Shown piece by piece: positions 48,160-58,559 of a DNA stretch of 64,000 bases. This DNA comes from Diphasiastrum complanatum (lineage: Eukaryota; Streptophyta; Lycopodiopsida; Lycopodiales; Lycopodiaceae). The position numbers and the translations under genes are program-made. Every line of letters starts with the position of its first letter. Positions within the stretch are counted from its first letter, which is position 1. The notes beneath the pieces were generated by a model. The model did not search any database. It saw nothing but the letters and a program-made list of their open reading frames with translations, and was not told where the DNA came from. The DNA is taken from contig CM055109.1 in assembly GCA_029204225.1 (NCBI GenBank), positions 27,348,178-27,412,177 on the forward strand, read 5' to 3'.

Positions 48160-49004
48160 TACAAGTTTTAGGACAATAATGATTGTACTTTACAATCATA
48201 GAGAGTTATTGGTTGCTTAATCAATGAATCTATCAAGTTCTACACATTAGATCTTGATCTAGATTCACTACACTTGGATTTAAGCAAGAGCAATGGATCA
48301 ACACATCATTTTTTAGTGAGAGCGGCCTCACACGTGTGGAGTACTGTCCACAGTACAGCCTGCACCTGAAAGAACAAGTACAATGATACTAGATAGCAAT
48401 CATACATAAAAATCACAAGACAAATGACTAGAAACCTCACAAAAGTGTAGAGTGCAAAAGTCTCATCAATCTTCTTAGATGATCCTTTTATGGATCAAGT
48501 ACATCCATGAGTCTGGTACAATCCAGCAGGTCTTCACACGTGTGAATAGTGCCACATCACTCAGATCTATCCATTTGATCCATTCTTGATCCTTATCCAA
48601 TAGTTGACCTTCTAGAATATGACTAAAATTCAAAAAGCTAGTCTCCTAGAATATAGGAATATTCCCTACAAAATAGGATCTAAGAAAAATGGTCAACTCT
48701 TATCTTCTAGTACACTATACACACATGTGAACATCCACTTGCCATGTGGGAGCATTTACTCATGCACATGCAAGGAAAAGCTAATTTGTAGGTGACTAGT
48801 CAACTTGACTAGAAACTAGTCATTTCATGTTCACACTAACTAGAATGATACAAAATCAATCTGGATATATACAAACATGAAAAGTACATCCTTTCACACG
48901 TGGGAATAGGCTCCACATGTGTGAAATCAGATCATCAACATATTCTAATGTTTGATCAATATTTACATGAACCAATGTCAACTGAGAAGTGACAATTTTC
49001 AACA
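48160..49004 (-). mobile_element. Co-E 3' LTR (left end uncertain)
   Basis: On the minus strand the LTR starts TGTTGAAAATTGTC at 49,004, right after the purine tract AGTGAGGAGGAG. It carries CACACGTGTG palindromes at 48,329-48,338 and 48,535-48,544 like the Co-B LTR. I could not fix the far end; no CA-ended match with flanking duplication was found. Confidence 0.6.
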
Positions 49005-49017
49005 CTCCTCCTCACTT

Positions 49018-50330
49018 CTAACTTGGCAAATCTAGTGTACATCTATCTACAATTCCAAGAGCATATCTTAACTTAAAAAATGGATCTTTGGACAATGGTT
49101 TGGTTAAGATATCAGCTATGCATTCGGATGATGGTACATGATGTAGTTGCACTTCCTTATATTGTACCTTCTCCCTCACAAAATGGTGAGCTATCCCAAT
49201 ATGCTTTGTTCTAGCATGGAAGATAGGATTTGAAGCAATTTGTTGAGAAGCTTGATTGTCAGAATATATGTAAGGGATCTCCTTGGCCTCTAGCACATGT
49301 AGTTCCATCAAGAGTCTTCTTAGCCATAGGAGCTCTTTGGTTGTTGAAGTCAATGCCTTGTACTCGGCTTCACAAGAAGATAATGAGATTGTATCTTGCT
49401 TTTTGGAAAGCCAAGATATCACTCCTCCACAAAATTTTTTTGCAAATGCACTAATGGACTTCCTATCCATCTTGTCACTTGCAAAATCTGAATCCGAGTA
49501 GGCTCTCAAGTGCAAGTTAGATCCTTCATAAAGTATGCCAAAAAAATCTAGTACTAGAAACATATCTAAGTACTCTCTTGGCACTTTTCCAATGATGAAC
49601 TAAAGGAGCTTTCATACTTTGACTCAACTTGCTTACACAAAAACTTAAGTCAGGTATAGTGATGGTTAAATAGATTAGAGAGCCTATAAGCTTCCTAAAG
49701 AGGGTGATGTCCTCAAGGAGCTTCATCACCTTCATTAGTTGCTTTCACAACATGCTCCATAGGGGTGTCAATCCCCTTACAATCTTTCATACCAAATCTT
49801 TCAAGAATGGAAGTAGCATACTTAGATTGACTTATGAAAGTACAATTGCTACTTCTAGACACTTCTATCCCAAGTATAAACTTTAGGAAGCCTAGATCTA
49901 CCATCTTGAACTCACTCGATAAGTCAACTTTTACTTTGCCTATGCCATCATCATCATTTCCTGCCATAATGATGTCATCAACATAAAGAACCAAAATGAT
50001 GACCTTTCCTTCACTACATTTGAAATATAAAGAAGGTTCATAAGCACTTAGTACAAAGCCAAGGGAATAGAGAAAATCATGCAACCTAGAGTACCAAGCT
50101 CTAGGTGCTTGCTTCAAGCCATATAGGCTCTTCCTTAAGTAGCACACCTTTTGCTCCTCACCAACTTTGATGAAGCCCTCAGGTTGCATCATGTAGATTT
50201 CCTCTTCTAAGAAGCCATTCAAGAAGGCATTTGTCACATCCATTTGGTAGAGATCCCATTTGAACAAAGTAGCAATGCAAATGATTAATCTAATAGTTAC
50301 AAGCTGCTACAGGTGCAAATGTTTCTTCAT
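49018..50330 (-). pseudogene. Co-E reverse transcriptase and RNase H
   Basis: Copia RT to RNase H, minus strand. 50,267-49,713: MDVTNAFLNGFLEEEIYM, LYGLKQAPRAWYSRL, catalytic YVDDIIMAGNDDD, LGIEVSRSSNCTFI. 49,735-49,526: LIGSLIYLTITIPDLSFCVS and WKSAKRVLRYVSST. 49,584-49,018: RNase H with AYSDSDFASDKMDRKS, SLSSCEAEYKALTSTTKEL, HARTKHIGIAHHFVREK and the normal end ADILTKPLSKDPFF. Two small frame shifts (near 49,710 and 49,560) break it; it stays close in sequence to Co-A. Confidence 0.93.
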
Positions 50331-51049
50331 AATCCAATTCTTTTATTTGAAGAAATCCCTTAGCAACAAGCCTAGCTTTGTACTTACTAATAGATCCATC
50401 TTGATTGTACTTAGTTCTATAAATCCACTTACATGCAAGTGGTTTCTTTCCTCTTGGAAGATTTACAAGATTCCAAGTATGATTCTCTTCTAATGCATCA
50501 TACTCTACTTGCATTGCATCTCTCCAAACTTTAGATTTATATGCTTCTTCAAAAGATGATGGTTCTTCAAGCAATGTAGCTAAAAAAGAGTAAGAGGTAG
50601 AAGATGTAGAGTCTTCCTTTTGCTTTCCCTTGTCCACATAGGTAAGCCTTGAGGGCTCGGCCTTGCTCCTTGATGATCTTCTCGGCCCCTTTTGACTCAG
50701 ATCCAAATCTCCATCCTCGGGTTTGTCATGATCCTCCTCGGGTTTGTCAAGATCCTCCTCGGATTTGTCAAGATCTTCAATGCACAATGGGTTAGATCCA
50801 TTTGACAAGCTCTTAACAAATTGTGACTCATCAAAAAGTACATCCTTGCTTACCTTTACTTTCTTGGATGTAGGATCATATATCCTATATCCCTTGCTAT
50901 TTTCTCCATAGCCAGCAAAGATTCCTTTGAAGGAGGTAGCATCTTCTTTCCTTCTAGTCTCCAAAGGAATGTGTACATAACAAGTACATCCAAAGATCTT
51001 AAAATCTTTTACATTGGGTTTCTTATCAAAGAAGGCTTGATAAGGTGAC
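50290..51049 (-). pseudogene. Co-E integrase C-terminus and RT start
   Basis: Copia frame of 253 codons: SPYQAFFDKKPNVKDFKIFG, CYVHIPLETRRKED, then KGIFAGYGENSKGYRIYDP, an acidic linker with an imperfect repeat DLDKSEEDLDKPEEDHDKPE, SYVDKGK-type segment, EEPSSFEEAYKSKVWRDAM, WNLVNLPRGKKPLACKWIY and DYEETFAPVA. It is interrupted on its N-terminal side by a 377-bp insertion at 51,050-51,426. Confidence 0.92.
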
Positions 51050-51426
51050 ATTAGAGGAGTTCTAAATCCAAAAAAGACCCTTTGTAAAGATTCTTTTTAT
51101 ATTTTCTCTCAATTTTTTTCTTACACATGGACCAATCAAAACACTCAAATTTGAAATCTACGTAACGTAACTTTTTGAGTCCACATTTTGATTCCACACT
51201 GAAAATGGCATAACTTTTTAGTGGTAAGTCCAAATTTAGCAGAGTTTGGTGCATTGGAAAGCGCTCAACAAGGGCTTTCCAATGATATCTTATATGGCAT
51301 ACTTTTGAGCTACGATTAAAAAGTTATGGCAAGTCAAAAGTATTAGTGTTATAATATTTTAGTAATATAAACTACATCTTGCACGAATTCTTAAAGGGTC
51401 TTTTTGGAGCTCAAAACTCCTCTAAT
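51050..51426. mobile_element. MITE-like insertion in Co-E integrase
   Basis: A 377-bp segment with inverted ends of 34 bp (ATTAGAGGAG at each outer end, AAAGACCCTTT at the inner side; about 28 of 34 positions pair). Copia coding on both sides (CNRLPSGAIDG at 51,428-51,470 and SPYQAFFDKK at 51,017-51,047) is contiguous once the segment is skipped. It has no transposase. A TA dinucleotide sits at both ends, but a target duplication is not certain. Confidence 0.75.
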
Positions 51427-51517
51427 GGATCCCATCTATAGCACCACTAGGAAGTCTATTACACAAATAATTAGCACATGTTATGGCTTCTCCCCAAAAT
51501 GAGATGGGAAGTGATGC
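51427..51517 (-). pseudogene. Co-E integrase segment right of the MITE
   Basis: Thirty codons on the minus strand: ASLPISFWGEAITCANYLCN then RLPSGAIDG. It ends at about 51,517, beyond which the copia sequence continues in the opposite orientation. Confidence 0.85.
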
Positions 51518-51544
51518 ATAGGATCTATACCTCTTTGCTTAGGC

Positions 51545-51990
51545 ACATCTAAAAGGATAGATCTAGATAATGTTTTGTATGTTCCTACCATTTCAAGAAA
51601 GTTGCTTAGTGTAGGACAATTAATGGACAGTGGACTAGATGTACATTTTAAGAATGGAGTTTGTTCCATCTTGAAAAATGATAAGTGCATAGCTAGTGGC
51701 ATTAAGCAAGGTAGACTTTTGGATGCTAATGTTGCAAGTGAAAGTGTGAACTTGGCTAGGGAGGAGCTAACTCAAGTGGAGCTTTGGCATAAGAGATTAG
51801 GCCATCCTAATCTTCAATCTATGGATTCAATGGCAAGCAAGGAACTAGCTCTCGGCCTACCAAGAGCTTTCAAGAAGTGTGGAAAGATGTGTGAGGCATG
51901 TGGCCTTGCAAAGTCACACAAGTCTTCTTACAAGAGATCTTCATCAAGATCTCTCTCTCCCTTGGATCTCATACATCCTAATGTACGTAG
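51545..51990 (+). pseudogene. Co-E protease end and pre-integrase domain, inverted
   Basis: Plus-strand copia: LDNVLYVPTISRKLLSVGQL (end of protease region), then the pre-integrase motif LWHKRLGHPNLQ to CEACGLAKSHKSSYK, and LSPLDLIHPNV, where the integrase HSD motif reads HPN. Its family similarity to Co-E and Co-B is strong. The piece should lie upstream of 51,517 on the minus strand; instead it is flipped, and about 130 residues of integrase core are missing at the junction. The MULE begins directly at its right end. Confidence 0.9.
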
Positions 51991-52860
51991 TTTTTCACAT
52001 GCGACCATCAACCTTTAAGACAAACACTGGAGACTGTAAAAAGTTTTGGGTTGCTGGTAGTAAAAGGCATGGGATGTCGGAGGACTATATTAAAGCATCT
52101 TACCATGCATGCATCTTTTGTAGAGACGGTATTTTGAATGGTCCAAGGAACAAAGTGTCTAATCTCCCTTTTAGCCATGATGTGTTTTTACCAATGAATG
52201 AGTTGCAAGCACACATTGAAGATGCTGTTATACAACATCGAGTTTTGTTAATCATGAGGCAATCCTATATGTCAAAGGGTAGGTTCAACAGATTTGGGAT
52301 TGTACACTTGCCGTAGAGGAGAGTTACGAATGTCTCCAAAACAAGAGGGAGTTCACGTAAGGCATAGTTGTAGAGTTGGTTGTCCATTTCGGTTAAGATT
52401 GTCTATTCCAGTTAAAGATGATGGCAATGTTTGTGACTTTCAAAGTGACAAGGAGGCAGGATTTCAGTTATTCGATACCATTGTCCAGGTTCAGATGAAG
52501 ATGTGTTGTTTATGCATCCCCATCCATTGGCTGTACATGAGGTTGAAAGAGACCTCATGTCCTATAGAGATGCTTCCCAGCTTGCAAATGCATCAATGCA
52601 TCGAGCTTCATTCTTGAAATCTCAAGCAAGTGAGGCTGACCAATCAAGTTATCACTTTTTCCTAATTCCAAGGGAGGTTTCAGAACTGGCATACAAACTG
52701 CGTACCAAGGGTAATGTCAATATGCTATTTGTAGAGTTTGTATACAAAAAAAAAAAAATTGTTACATCAACCTGTACACACATTACAGATGCACTCAATA
52801 CTGATGATTGGAGGAGTTTGAACCTTGAGGCACTAGCTTTGATAGAAAATAGAAAGGTAA
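51991..52860 (+). pseudogene. MULE N-terminal region
   Basis: HMRPSTFKTNTGDCKKFWVA, YHACIFCRDG, then (after a frame change at 52,300) LGLYTCRRGELRMSPKQEG, CRVGCPFRLRLSIP, and a further frame change into HPHPLAVHEVERDLMSYRDA and LRTKGNVNMLFVEFVYKKKK. Cys-rich blocks (YTCRRG, CRVGCPF) fit the FAR1/WRKY-GCM1-type DNA-binding head of MULE transposases. An intron starts near 52,857 (GTAATATC) and ends at 52,953 (TATATCAG). Confidence 0.7.
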
Positions 52861-52953
52861 TATCTTAAAACCCAACAGTCTAAAAGTGGTTTAATACAAT
52901 TCGGGTTTAGATTTCCTTGGACTAATCTTTCTTTTGTAAGCTATTCTATATCA

Positions 52954-53799
52954 GCCATACTCTCCCAATAATGACGATGAATTGAAAAGACCCTTCGTTC
53001 TCGTCTTGCAAGACCATTGGATGCTTGATATCGCTCAAAAATTCTCTAGCCATAGTGCCTGGGAATCGACTCAACTTTTAACACGAATCAATTTGGTTTT
53101 CCATTGTTTGGAGCAGTGGTCCCTAACCAACTCGGATATGGCATGCCTATTTGGTTCATGCTTTGTTCGGATGACAATGCAAAGCAGCACCAGGGGATCG
53201 CTTTGAAGATGGCCATGCAAGTAATTTTTGCTAGACTCAGGGTCGCGACACCCCAAGCAATTGTGATAGACAAGTCTTTGGTTGAGCTCCAAGCCATTTC
53301 TGCAGTTGCTTCAACCGATGAAGCTAGTTGGAATATTCGTGACACAACGGACCAACAAATATCATGCAATGTTCTGCTATGCTCATTTCATGCCAAGAAA
53401 GCTTGGATAGAGACTCTCTTGCCCAAAGTGGTGCAAGATGGTCATGACGAATTGTATAGGCACATGTGTATGTTTATGCAGTCCAAATCTGAAGATGAAT
53501 TCAATAAACTAGTCAAGGAATTTGATAAGAAATATGTCGACATGCCAAACGTATTGAAATACGTCCACATGGGTAGGACTGGACAAGATGTAATCTGGCG
53601 GAATATGTGGCCAGATTGGGGTCGTCAGCATGGACATATGGACACCACCAATTTAATCGAGCGAACTTGGTACTATCTCAAATACACTGTTTTGGGAGCT
53701 AGAGTGAACCATAAGATTACAGAATTGGTGGGGGCCCTGATAGGCTCGTCCTCAACTAGAATGCACCATGGTGCACTCTCCTGGAGTTGGTATGATTGA
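52954..53799 (+). pseudogene. MULE DDE transposase core
   Basis: Catalytic domain that cuts the element ends. KRPFVLVLQDHWML precedes a frame change near 53,060; then IDSTFNTNQFG holds the first Asp (codon 53,068), followed by FGAVVPNQLGYGMPIWFML. VIDKSLVELQAI holds the second Asp (53,270), LLCSFHAKKAWIETLLP the conserved C/F-H segment, and TNLIERTWYYLKYTVLG the Glu (53,659). All three metal-binding residues are retained although the frame is broken. Confidence 0.88.
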
Positions 53800-54349
53800 C
53801 AATAGTAGCATAAAATTAAGTGATGAGATTAATTTTGTTTTTTGTGTACGAAGTGAGACAAACCGGGACCAATGGTACGATGTGAATATCACAAAGGACA
53901 ATTGTTCATGTTTTGATACTACTTCTAAATGCAAGCATATCATTGCAACTAAGCTTGTGGCTCAACAACACCTTCCAGAGAGGTGGAAGCAACACATGTC
54001 ATCTAGTATCCATTGCCAAGGCACAACATATGAAGGAGAACAAAACACTGAAACTGAGAAAGTGTTGCATAGGCTGAAAAGGACTCGAATCGCAAACAAC
54101 ACCAGTGGTTTAAAAGTAAACTCTAAAGTGAGGGAAGGACATGGACAGGCCGACTCTAGGTCCAAGAGAGGAAAGATTGCTTCTAGATATCCACATGCTT
54201 CAAACAATGAGATGAAGATAGAAAACATGGCTACTCAAACCAAAAAATTACCGCCATCCATTGTGGTTGAAGATGTAGAACAAGAACATGGGTCTCAGAT
54301 GGAAAATACTTCTCCAGGTTTTTGCAATGAATTGATTCTCGTTGCCTAA
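53800..54349 (+). pseudogene. MULE SWIM zinc finger and basic tail
   Basis: After a frame change from the transposase core, residues VFCVRSETNRDQWYDVNITK lead into NCSCFDTTSKCKHIIATKL, a CxCx6CxH SWIM zinc finger (about 53,902-53,943) typical of MULE transposases. A Lys/Arg-rich, presumably nuclear-localising stretch (KVREGHGQADSRSKRGKI) follows. The frame then runs to TAA at 54,347-54,349 unless spliced out. Confidence 0.88.
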
Positions 54350-54379
54350 TTCAGCTCTCATTATTGATTTTTTTTCAGA

Positions 54380-55340
54380 ATTGTTGCAACCAAATGAGAG
54401 AGAAAACTGCTTGGATATTGAAAGTTTTAGTAGAAGCAAGCTTAGATTTTGGCATCTGCAAATGCCACCCCACAACAGAGAAGCGGTGCATATATTCACG
54501 TCATTCTTTATGACATCAATGGAGAAAGGTGGCGAGCGTGCAATAAAGAAGTACATTAAACCAGGGTTGAAACAAAGGCGGGTCTTCATCCTTCCTTACA
54601 ATGCATAGTAAGTGGTATCATTTTGTATAGACATTTGAATGTGGTCTACATTAGACTAAATACCTGGTCTAATAAATACTTTGTCATCTGTTTTGCAGTT
54701 CTCACTGGAGTTTGGGAATTTTGGGTATGCACATTGACAAGGAGGACATATGCCACTGGACGGGACTAACATGCAACTCAATGGATACCACCCATGTTGA
54801 TATTGGAAGGTAATGCCTCAAATGTGTCCCCTCTTATGCGATGTTCAATTGCCAAAGATCCCCATGAGAAGTCAACATTTTCTATATTTGTGCAATGTAT
54901 AGGATCATGGAAAGCGTCGCCTCATTGCTGTCTTGTGCATCCACTCAACAACATTCCTTTCGCATCTTCGATGCCTAGGTACCTTAAAACACTAATCATC
55001 ACAATATATATAAGGGATAGATTGTTTAAGAATGCTTACATTCTCCTTGACTAAACATGCAGTCTCCACAACAAATGGATGCATATAGTTGTGGATGGTT
55101 CACAATCAAGAATGGAAAAAAATTCATGGAATGGTTTGCTGAACATGAAGGACGACTGTGTTTAGACTTGGTAAATGCAAATGTGTTGCTTGTTTGTTAA
55201 TGTATGCTTCATGGAACACATCATCAACAAGCCTAATTTTTTCCGTGCTCCAAAGTTTGTATGTGGCAATTGTCGAGTTGACATGATTTACAAGTTTCGA
55301 GAGGAGATGCTGCAAATTTTCTTGGACAACGCATAACGTA
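54380..55340 (+). pseudogene. MULE Ulp1-like C48 protease domain
   Basis: Cysteine-protease domain of the SUMO-protease fold. Exon one: RSKLRFWHLQMPPHNREAVH, TSFFMTSMEKGGERAIKKYI, RRVFILPYNA. An intron (donor GTAAGTGG at 54,609, acceptor TTTGCAG) precedes SHWSLGILGMHID with the catalytic His (codon 54,703). LTCNSMDTTHVDIG has Asn where the triad Asp is usual. A short exon (IMESVASLLSCASTQQHS) ends in TAG at a splice donor. The last exon begins SPQQMDAYSCGWFTI with the oxyanion Gln and catalytic Cys (55,090-55,092). After a frame change FMEHIINKPNFFRAPKFVCG leads to the final TAA near 55,337. Confidence 0.82.
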
Positions 55341-55857
55341 TTTCGTAGTGCCAACCAGGCAATCTCAAGTTCAGCTAGGCTGCTCTATCCTTGAATAGAT
55401 GATAGCATCTCTTATATATTCAGCTTTATATGACACATTTTTTGGCTAGTGATACGAATGTTCCTGGGTCCAATGCAAACACAAATGGATACAAGTCAAC
55501 TTCATGGAGAACAACCACACAACTGAATGTCAACTACATGGATGCAGACTGCCAAAATTGCTATATTTAGCATACATTTAGTGTATCGTAGTTTCGAAGA
55601 AAAAAATTTCCAAAGCCTAGTACCAAAATGATATTTTGGTACAATATCCTTGAAATTCTTTGTCAAAACCTTAAAACATTGAAAACCTGACATTTGGACG
55701 CTTAATGTCCGGCCTCGGCACTTATTGAAACTTTGATATTGTGGTCCATTAACATCTGTTTATCGTCTATTTGTGTTTGTAAATTAGTGCTTGCAAGCAT
55801 GCTTTCAAAATGAGCAGACTTTAATACCCTGATATATTTAGATTTATACCACGAAAG

Positions 55858-56280
55858 CTCTTTAGTTGTTGTCATAACATGTGGGAATTTACCATAATTT
55901 GGATTTTTACTAGTTATTCATTTCCAGTTTACATAGCGGATAGCATTCTCTCTTTTTTTTTTTGCTATCTATCATTTTAGCATAATCATACTGACGTTTG
56001 CATGCAGGCATAGAGGTTGCCTGGTAGGCAAACAACTCTTTTGGTTACGACACATTGTACATTCATGCTCTTTAGTTGTGGTCATGACATGTGAGATTAT
56101 GAAAACATTGATTTTTTATTTATTCGTGTTTATTTCTTGCTTATATAACAGAGAGTATAATTTATGCACCCACCATTGTTTTCTATCTATCATTTTTACA
56201 CAATGTTACTAACGTTTGCATGCAGGTTTAGAGGTTGTCTAGTGTGCATACCACTTTGTGGTTATGCTTGGGGTTCGATT
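55858..56280 (+). repeat. 211-bp tandem duplication
   Basis: Copies start at 55,858 and 56,069 with CTCTTTAGTTG.GTCAT.ACAT and both end with ACGTTTGCATGCAGG.(T)AGAGGTTG.CTRGT. The second copy runs into GGTTCGATTCCCC (about 56,274-56,286), a perfect pol III box-B-like word. No coding potential. Confidence 0.85.
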
Positions 56281-56286
56281 CCCCAT

Positions 56287-56617
56287 CAACCTTGCATGGA
56301 TCGTACATATCACTGACGTGGAGCTTGAAAATTAGCTTAACAGATCTCAACAGTGAGACTAAACCCAGACCGTTGCAAACAATTAGAGCCGACCAAAACG
56401 ACGTTTTTGGTCCAGCCTTGCAAAATCACCCAATTGGCAATATTGGCAGCACACGTTATGATTAACACAACAATGAGCGTGAAATGTTGCACAAAGCATG
56501 GATGTTGCCCAAAATATTTGGGTAGATGGTCAAAGTTATATTAAAAGTCAAAAGTCAAAATTTTTTAATCTTGGGGCCAAAATGGGCAATGCTTTGAAGA
56601 TACATGCCTCGCTCTCT

Positions 56618-56669
<52 letters not shown>

Positions 56670-57640
56670 TTCTTTGGGTATTGTAACTTTTCAAGGCCTT
56701 TCGAGAAAGAACAATTGTCGTTTATGGTGGATACGAGACATGTCTCTTTTCTTCTTGAACTCTCTGCATCGATCGCCATACCCTCTTCATATTTCTCTAT
56801 ATAATCCGTCCGGGAGGAGATGACTTCCATATCAGAATCTATTTACGATCATCTTTCTGCAACAGTTTTTCTAGCTCTTCAAGCTGTCTCACTTGTCTGA
56901 AAGACCTTTGATGGCAATTGTGATTGGTCTGATTATTTTCTAAGTTTGCTCGTCACTGTTCTTCCAACAGTTTTGTGATGGCATTGATTCATTTCAACGT
57001 CTTTGATCCTCTTTCCATAGATGCTTGTGATCCGTTCCCCCTCTGGACTAACACTACGTCTTAGTTCGAGTAGATTGGATTGAAACCGTTAGACGTTATT
57101 TGCGCATCATTTAGAATAGACTCTAGGCCTACTACATGACCATAATGCATTCGATAACACTGTTGTCTGTTTGCCTGAGGAGCTTAAACCAAATTGAGAT
57201 ATACTTTTCACATTTCAGTACATCGTCTTAGCCTTTAGGTATTTGGCAAACATCTTGATCGCTGCTGGATGGTTAGCGGACTTGCTCTCAGTTAACAGTT
57301 GGTGCTTCATGAGTAAATGGGTTGTAAATGATGGCAAGTTCGTTGGTGATCTTGTGAATGGGTTTGCATGTGAACTAGTTTTGCTATCAGGTTCATTGGA
57401 ACAAAGATTTTAGGAACCAAATTCGTAGAATCAGATTTCACATACGTAGGTTATTTGCAAGCAAGTTTTGTGAATTAACGAATTTTCAAAGATGGAATTG
57501 TAGACAATATTTAGGTTCATCATCATCAATTGTTCCAGATTTCTCAAATAGTTTGCTCCTCGTTTGAGATTTTGTAGATCAGTGCATTGACCATTTCGTG
57601 GCTCGCAGACTGGTTCGCAGTTAGGTGGTTTCATTACCCA
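56287..57640. other. Low-repeat spacer with possible promoter
   Basis: Includes a CTATATAATCC TATA-like word (56,797-56,807) after a CT run, and leader-like text downstream, as in a plant promoter. No open coding exon or domain follows within 1 kb, so no gene is called; a minus-strand ORF of 176 codons at 57,431-57,961 has no motif. Confidence 0.3.
56611..56666. repeat. (CT)n microsatellite
   Basis: About 25 CT dinucleotides with a CGCG interruption at the left end. Confidence 0.97.
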
Positions 57641-57720
57641 ACGGGGCTGGCTCAACTGGTTAGCTTGGCATCCAATTTGGTCCCAGGTTCGAGCCTCCCC
57701 TTGGAAACCAAGAAGCATTA
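57641..57720 (+). repeat. tRNA-like SINE fragment, copy 2
   Basis: Box A TGGCTCAACTGGTTAGC (57,648-57,664) and box B GGTTCGAGCC (57,686-57,695) are spaced as in a tRNA gene and look like its D and T arms, but no acceptor stem or anticodon arm closes. GGAAACCAAGAAGCAT follows, as in copy 1 at 33,091. Confidence 0.65.
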
Positions 57721-58559
57721 TCAACGAATGCCACTTGTGAAGGATTAGAACCTCGAATCTGGTGCGGTGAAGATTTGCAAGTAAATGTGAATCTTGTACG
57801 ATAATCCATAGCATTAAGAGAACTGAGTCCAAGTTTGTAATCAATATAGAAATTTGGAGATGGTTTCTGATGCTGTAATGGCAATTTTTGAAAATGCAAT
57901 GGCAGATCATGAAAATGGGCAAGCTCTTGTTTTTCTGATGATGACTCACCAACACACACAATTGACAATAGGAGATAGCACAATTTTTTTTTGCAAGAAG
58001 ACCAAATGGTAAATGACGTAACGAATCAGCTCTGATGAAGCAGGAAACGCCCTTCTGTTAGTGATTTCCAAGCCACAATTTGGGCTGGCAAAATCCATCT
58101 TATTTAATAGCGACTAACAGGTGAAAGCTTTCCTGAAAAATCAGCGTTTTCCAAGCCTCAAGTTTTCATGTATGGACAGGTTCAAGATATGGCTTTCCTA
58201 GCGACAGTTTATAGTATAGAAATAAACTATCTGAATAGTATTTTTCAGGGCATACAAAGTGCCGATGGTGACCTGCCAATAGCCTATATGTGGGAACATA
58301 AATGATCTACATTGACATTAAATGCCTCTGTAAGACTGTAAATCAGCAATCTACAAGGAGTGATAGGGCTTCGAAAATGGCAACTGTCAGAACACTTCCA
58401 GCAATTTACATTTTGTTCTGTCTTTTTTAGATCAGTGATTATAGGGAGTTAATGCTCACAATAGACAAGACTCTCGGATGGATAAGAAACTCAACAATGG
58501 ATTGGGTTTTTGACAGGCCTTGAAATGCTCTAAATAAATTGCCTGTAAGATTGTAAATT
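57721..58559. other. Spacer, no gene recognised
   Basis: Mixed-composition DNA with no repeat partner in the window and no domain in any frame. Confidence 0.45.

Larger units (their letters stand above)
51991..55340 (+). mobile_element. Mutator-like element with SWIM finger and Ulp1-like protease
   Basis: The whole decayed transposon gene, at least six exons. The 51,991-53,799 part is the N-terminal domain and DDE transposase, 53,768-54,349 the SWIM region and 54,380-55,340 the C48 protease. Fusion of MULE transposase with a Ulp1-like domain is known from Kaonashi-type MULEs in plants. At least three frame shifts (near 53,060, 53,780, 55,190) plus an in-frame TAG at the exon end near 54,977 show it is dead. 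I could not identify terminal inverted repeats; the left end touches copia sequence at about 51,990. Confidence 0.85.

Noticed and set aside
57641-57720. Functional tRNA gene
   Set aside because: D- and T-arm-like words are present, but no acceptor stem pairing or anticodon arm could be formed.
57431-57983. Minus-strand ORFs of 176 and 107 codons
   Set aside because: They overlap the tRNA-like SINE fragment and have no recognisable motif.
56287-58559. A second host gene downstream of the TATA-like word at 56,797
   Set aside because: No coding exon, domain or convincing splice chain could be read, so only a possible promoter is noted.
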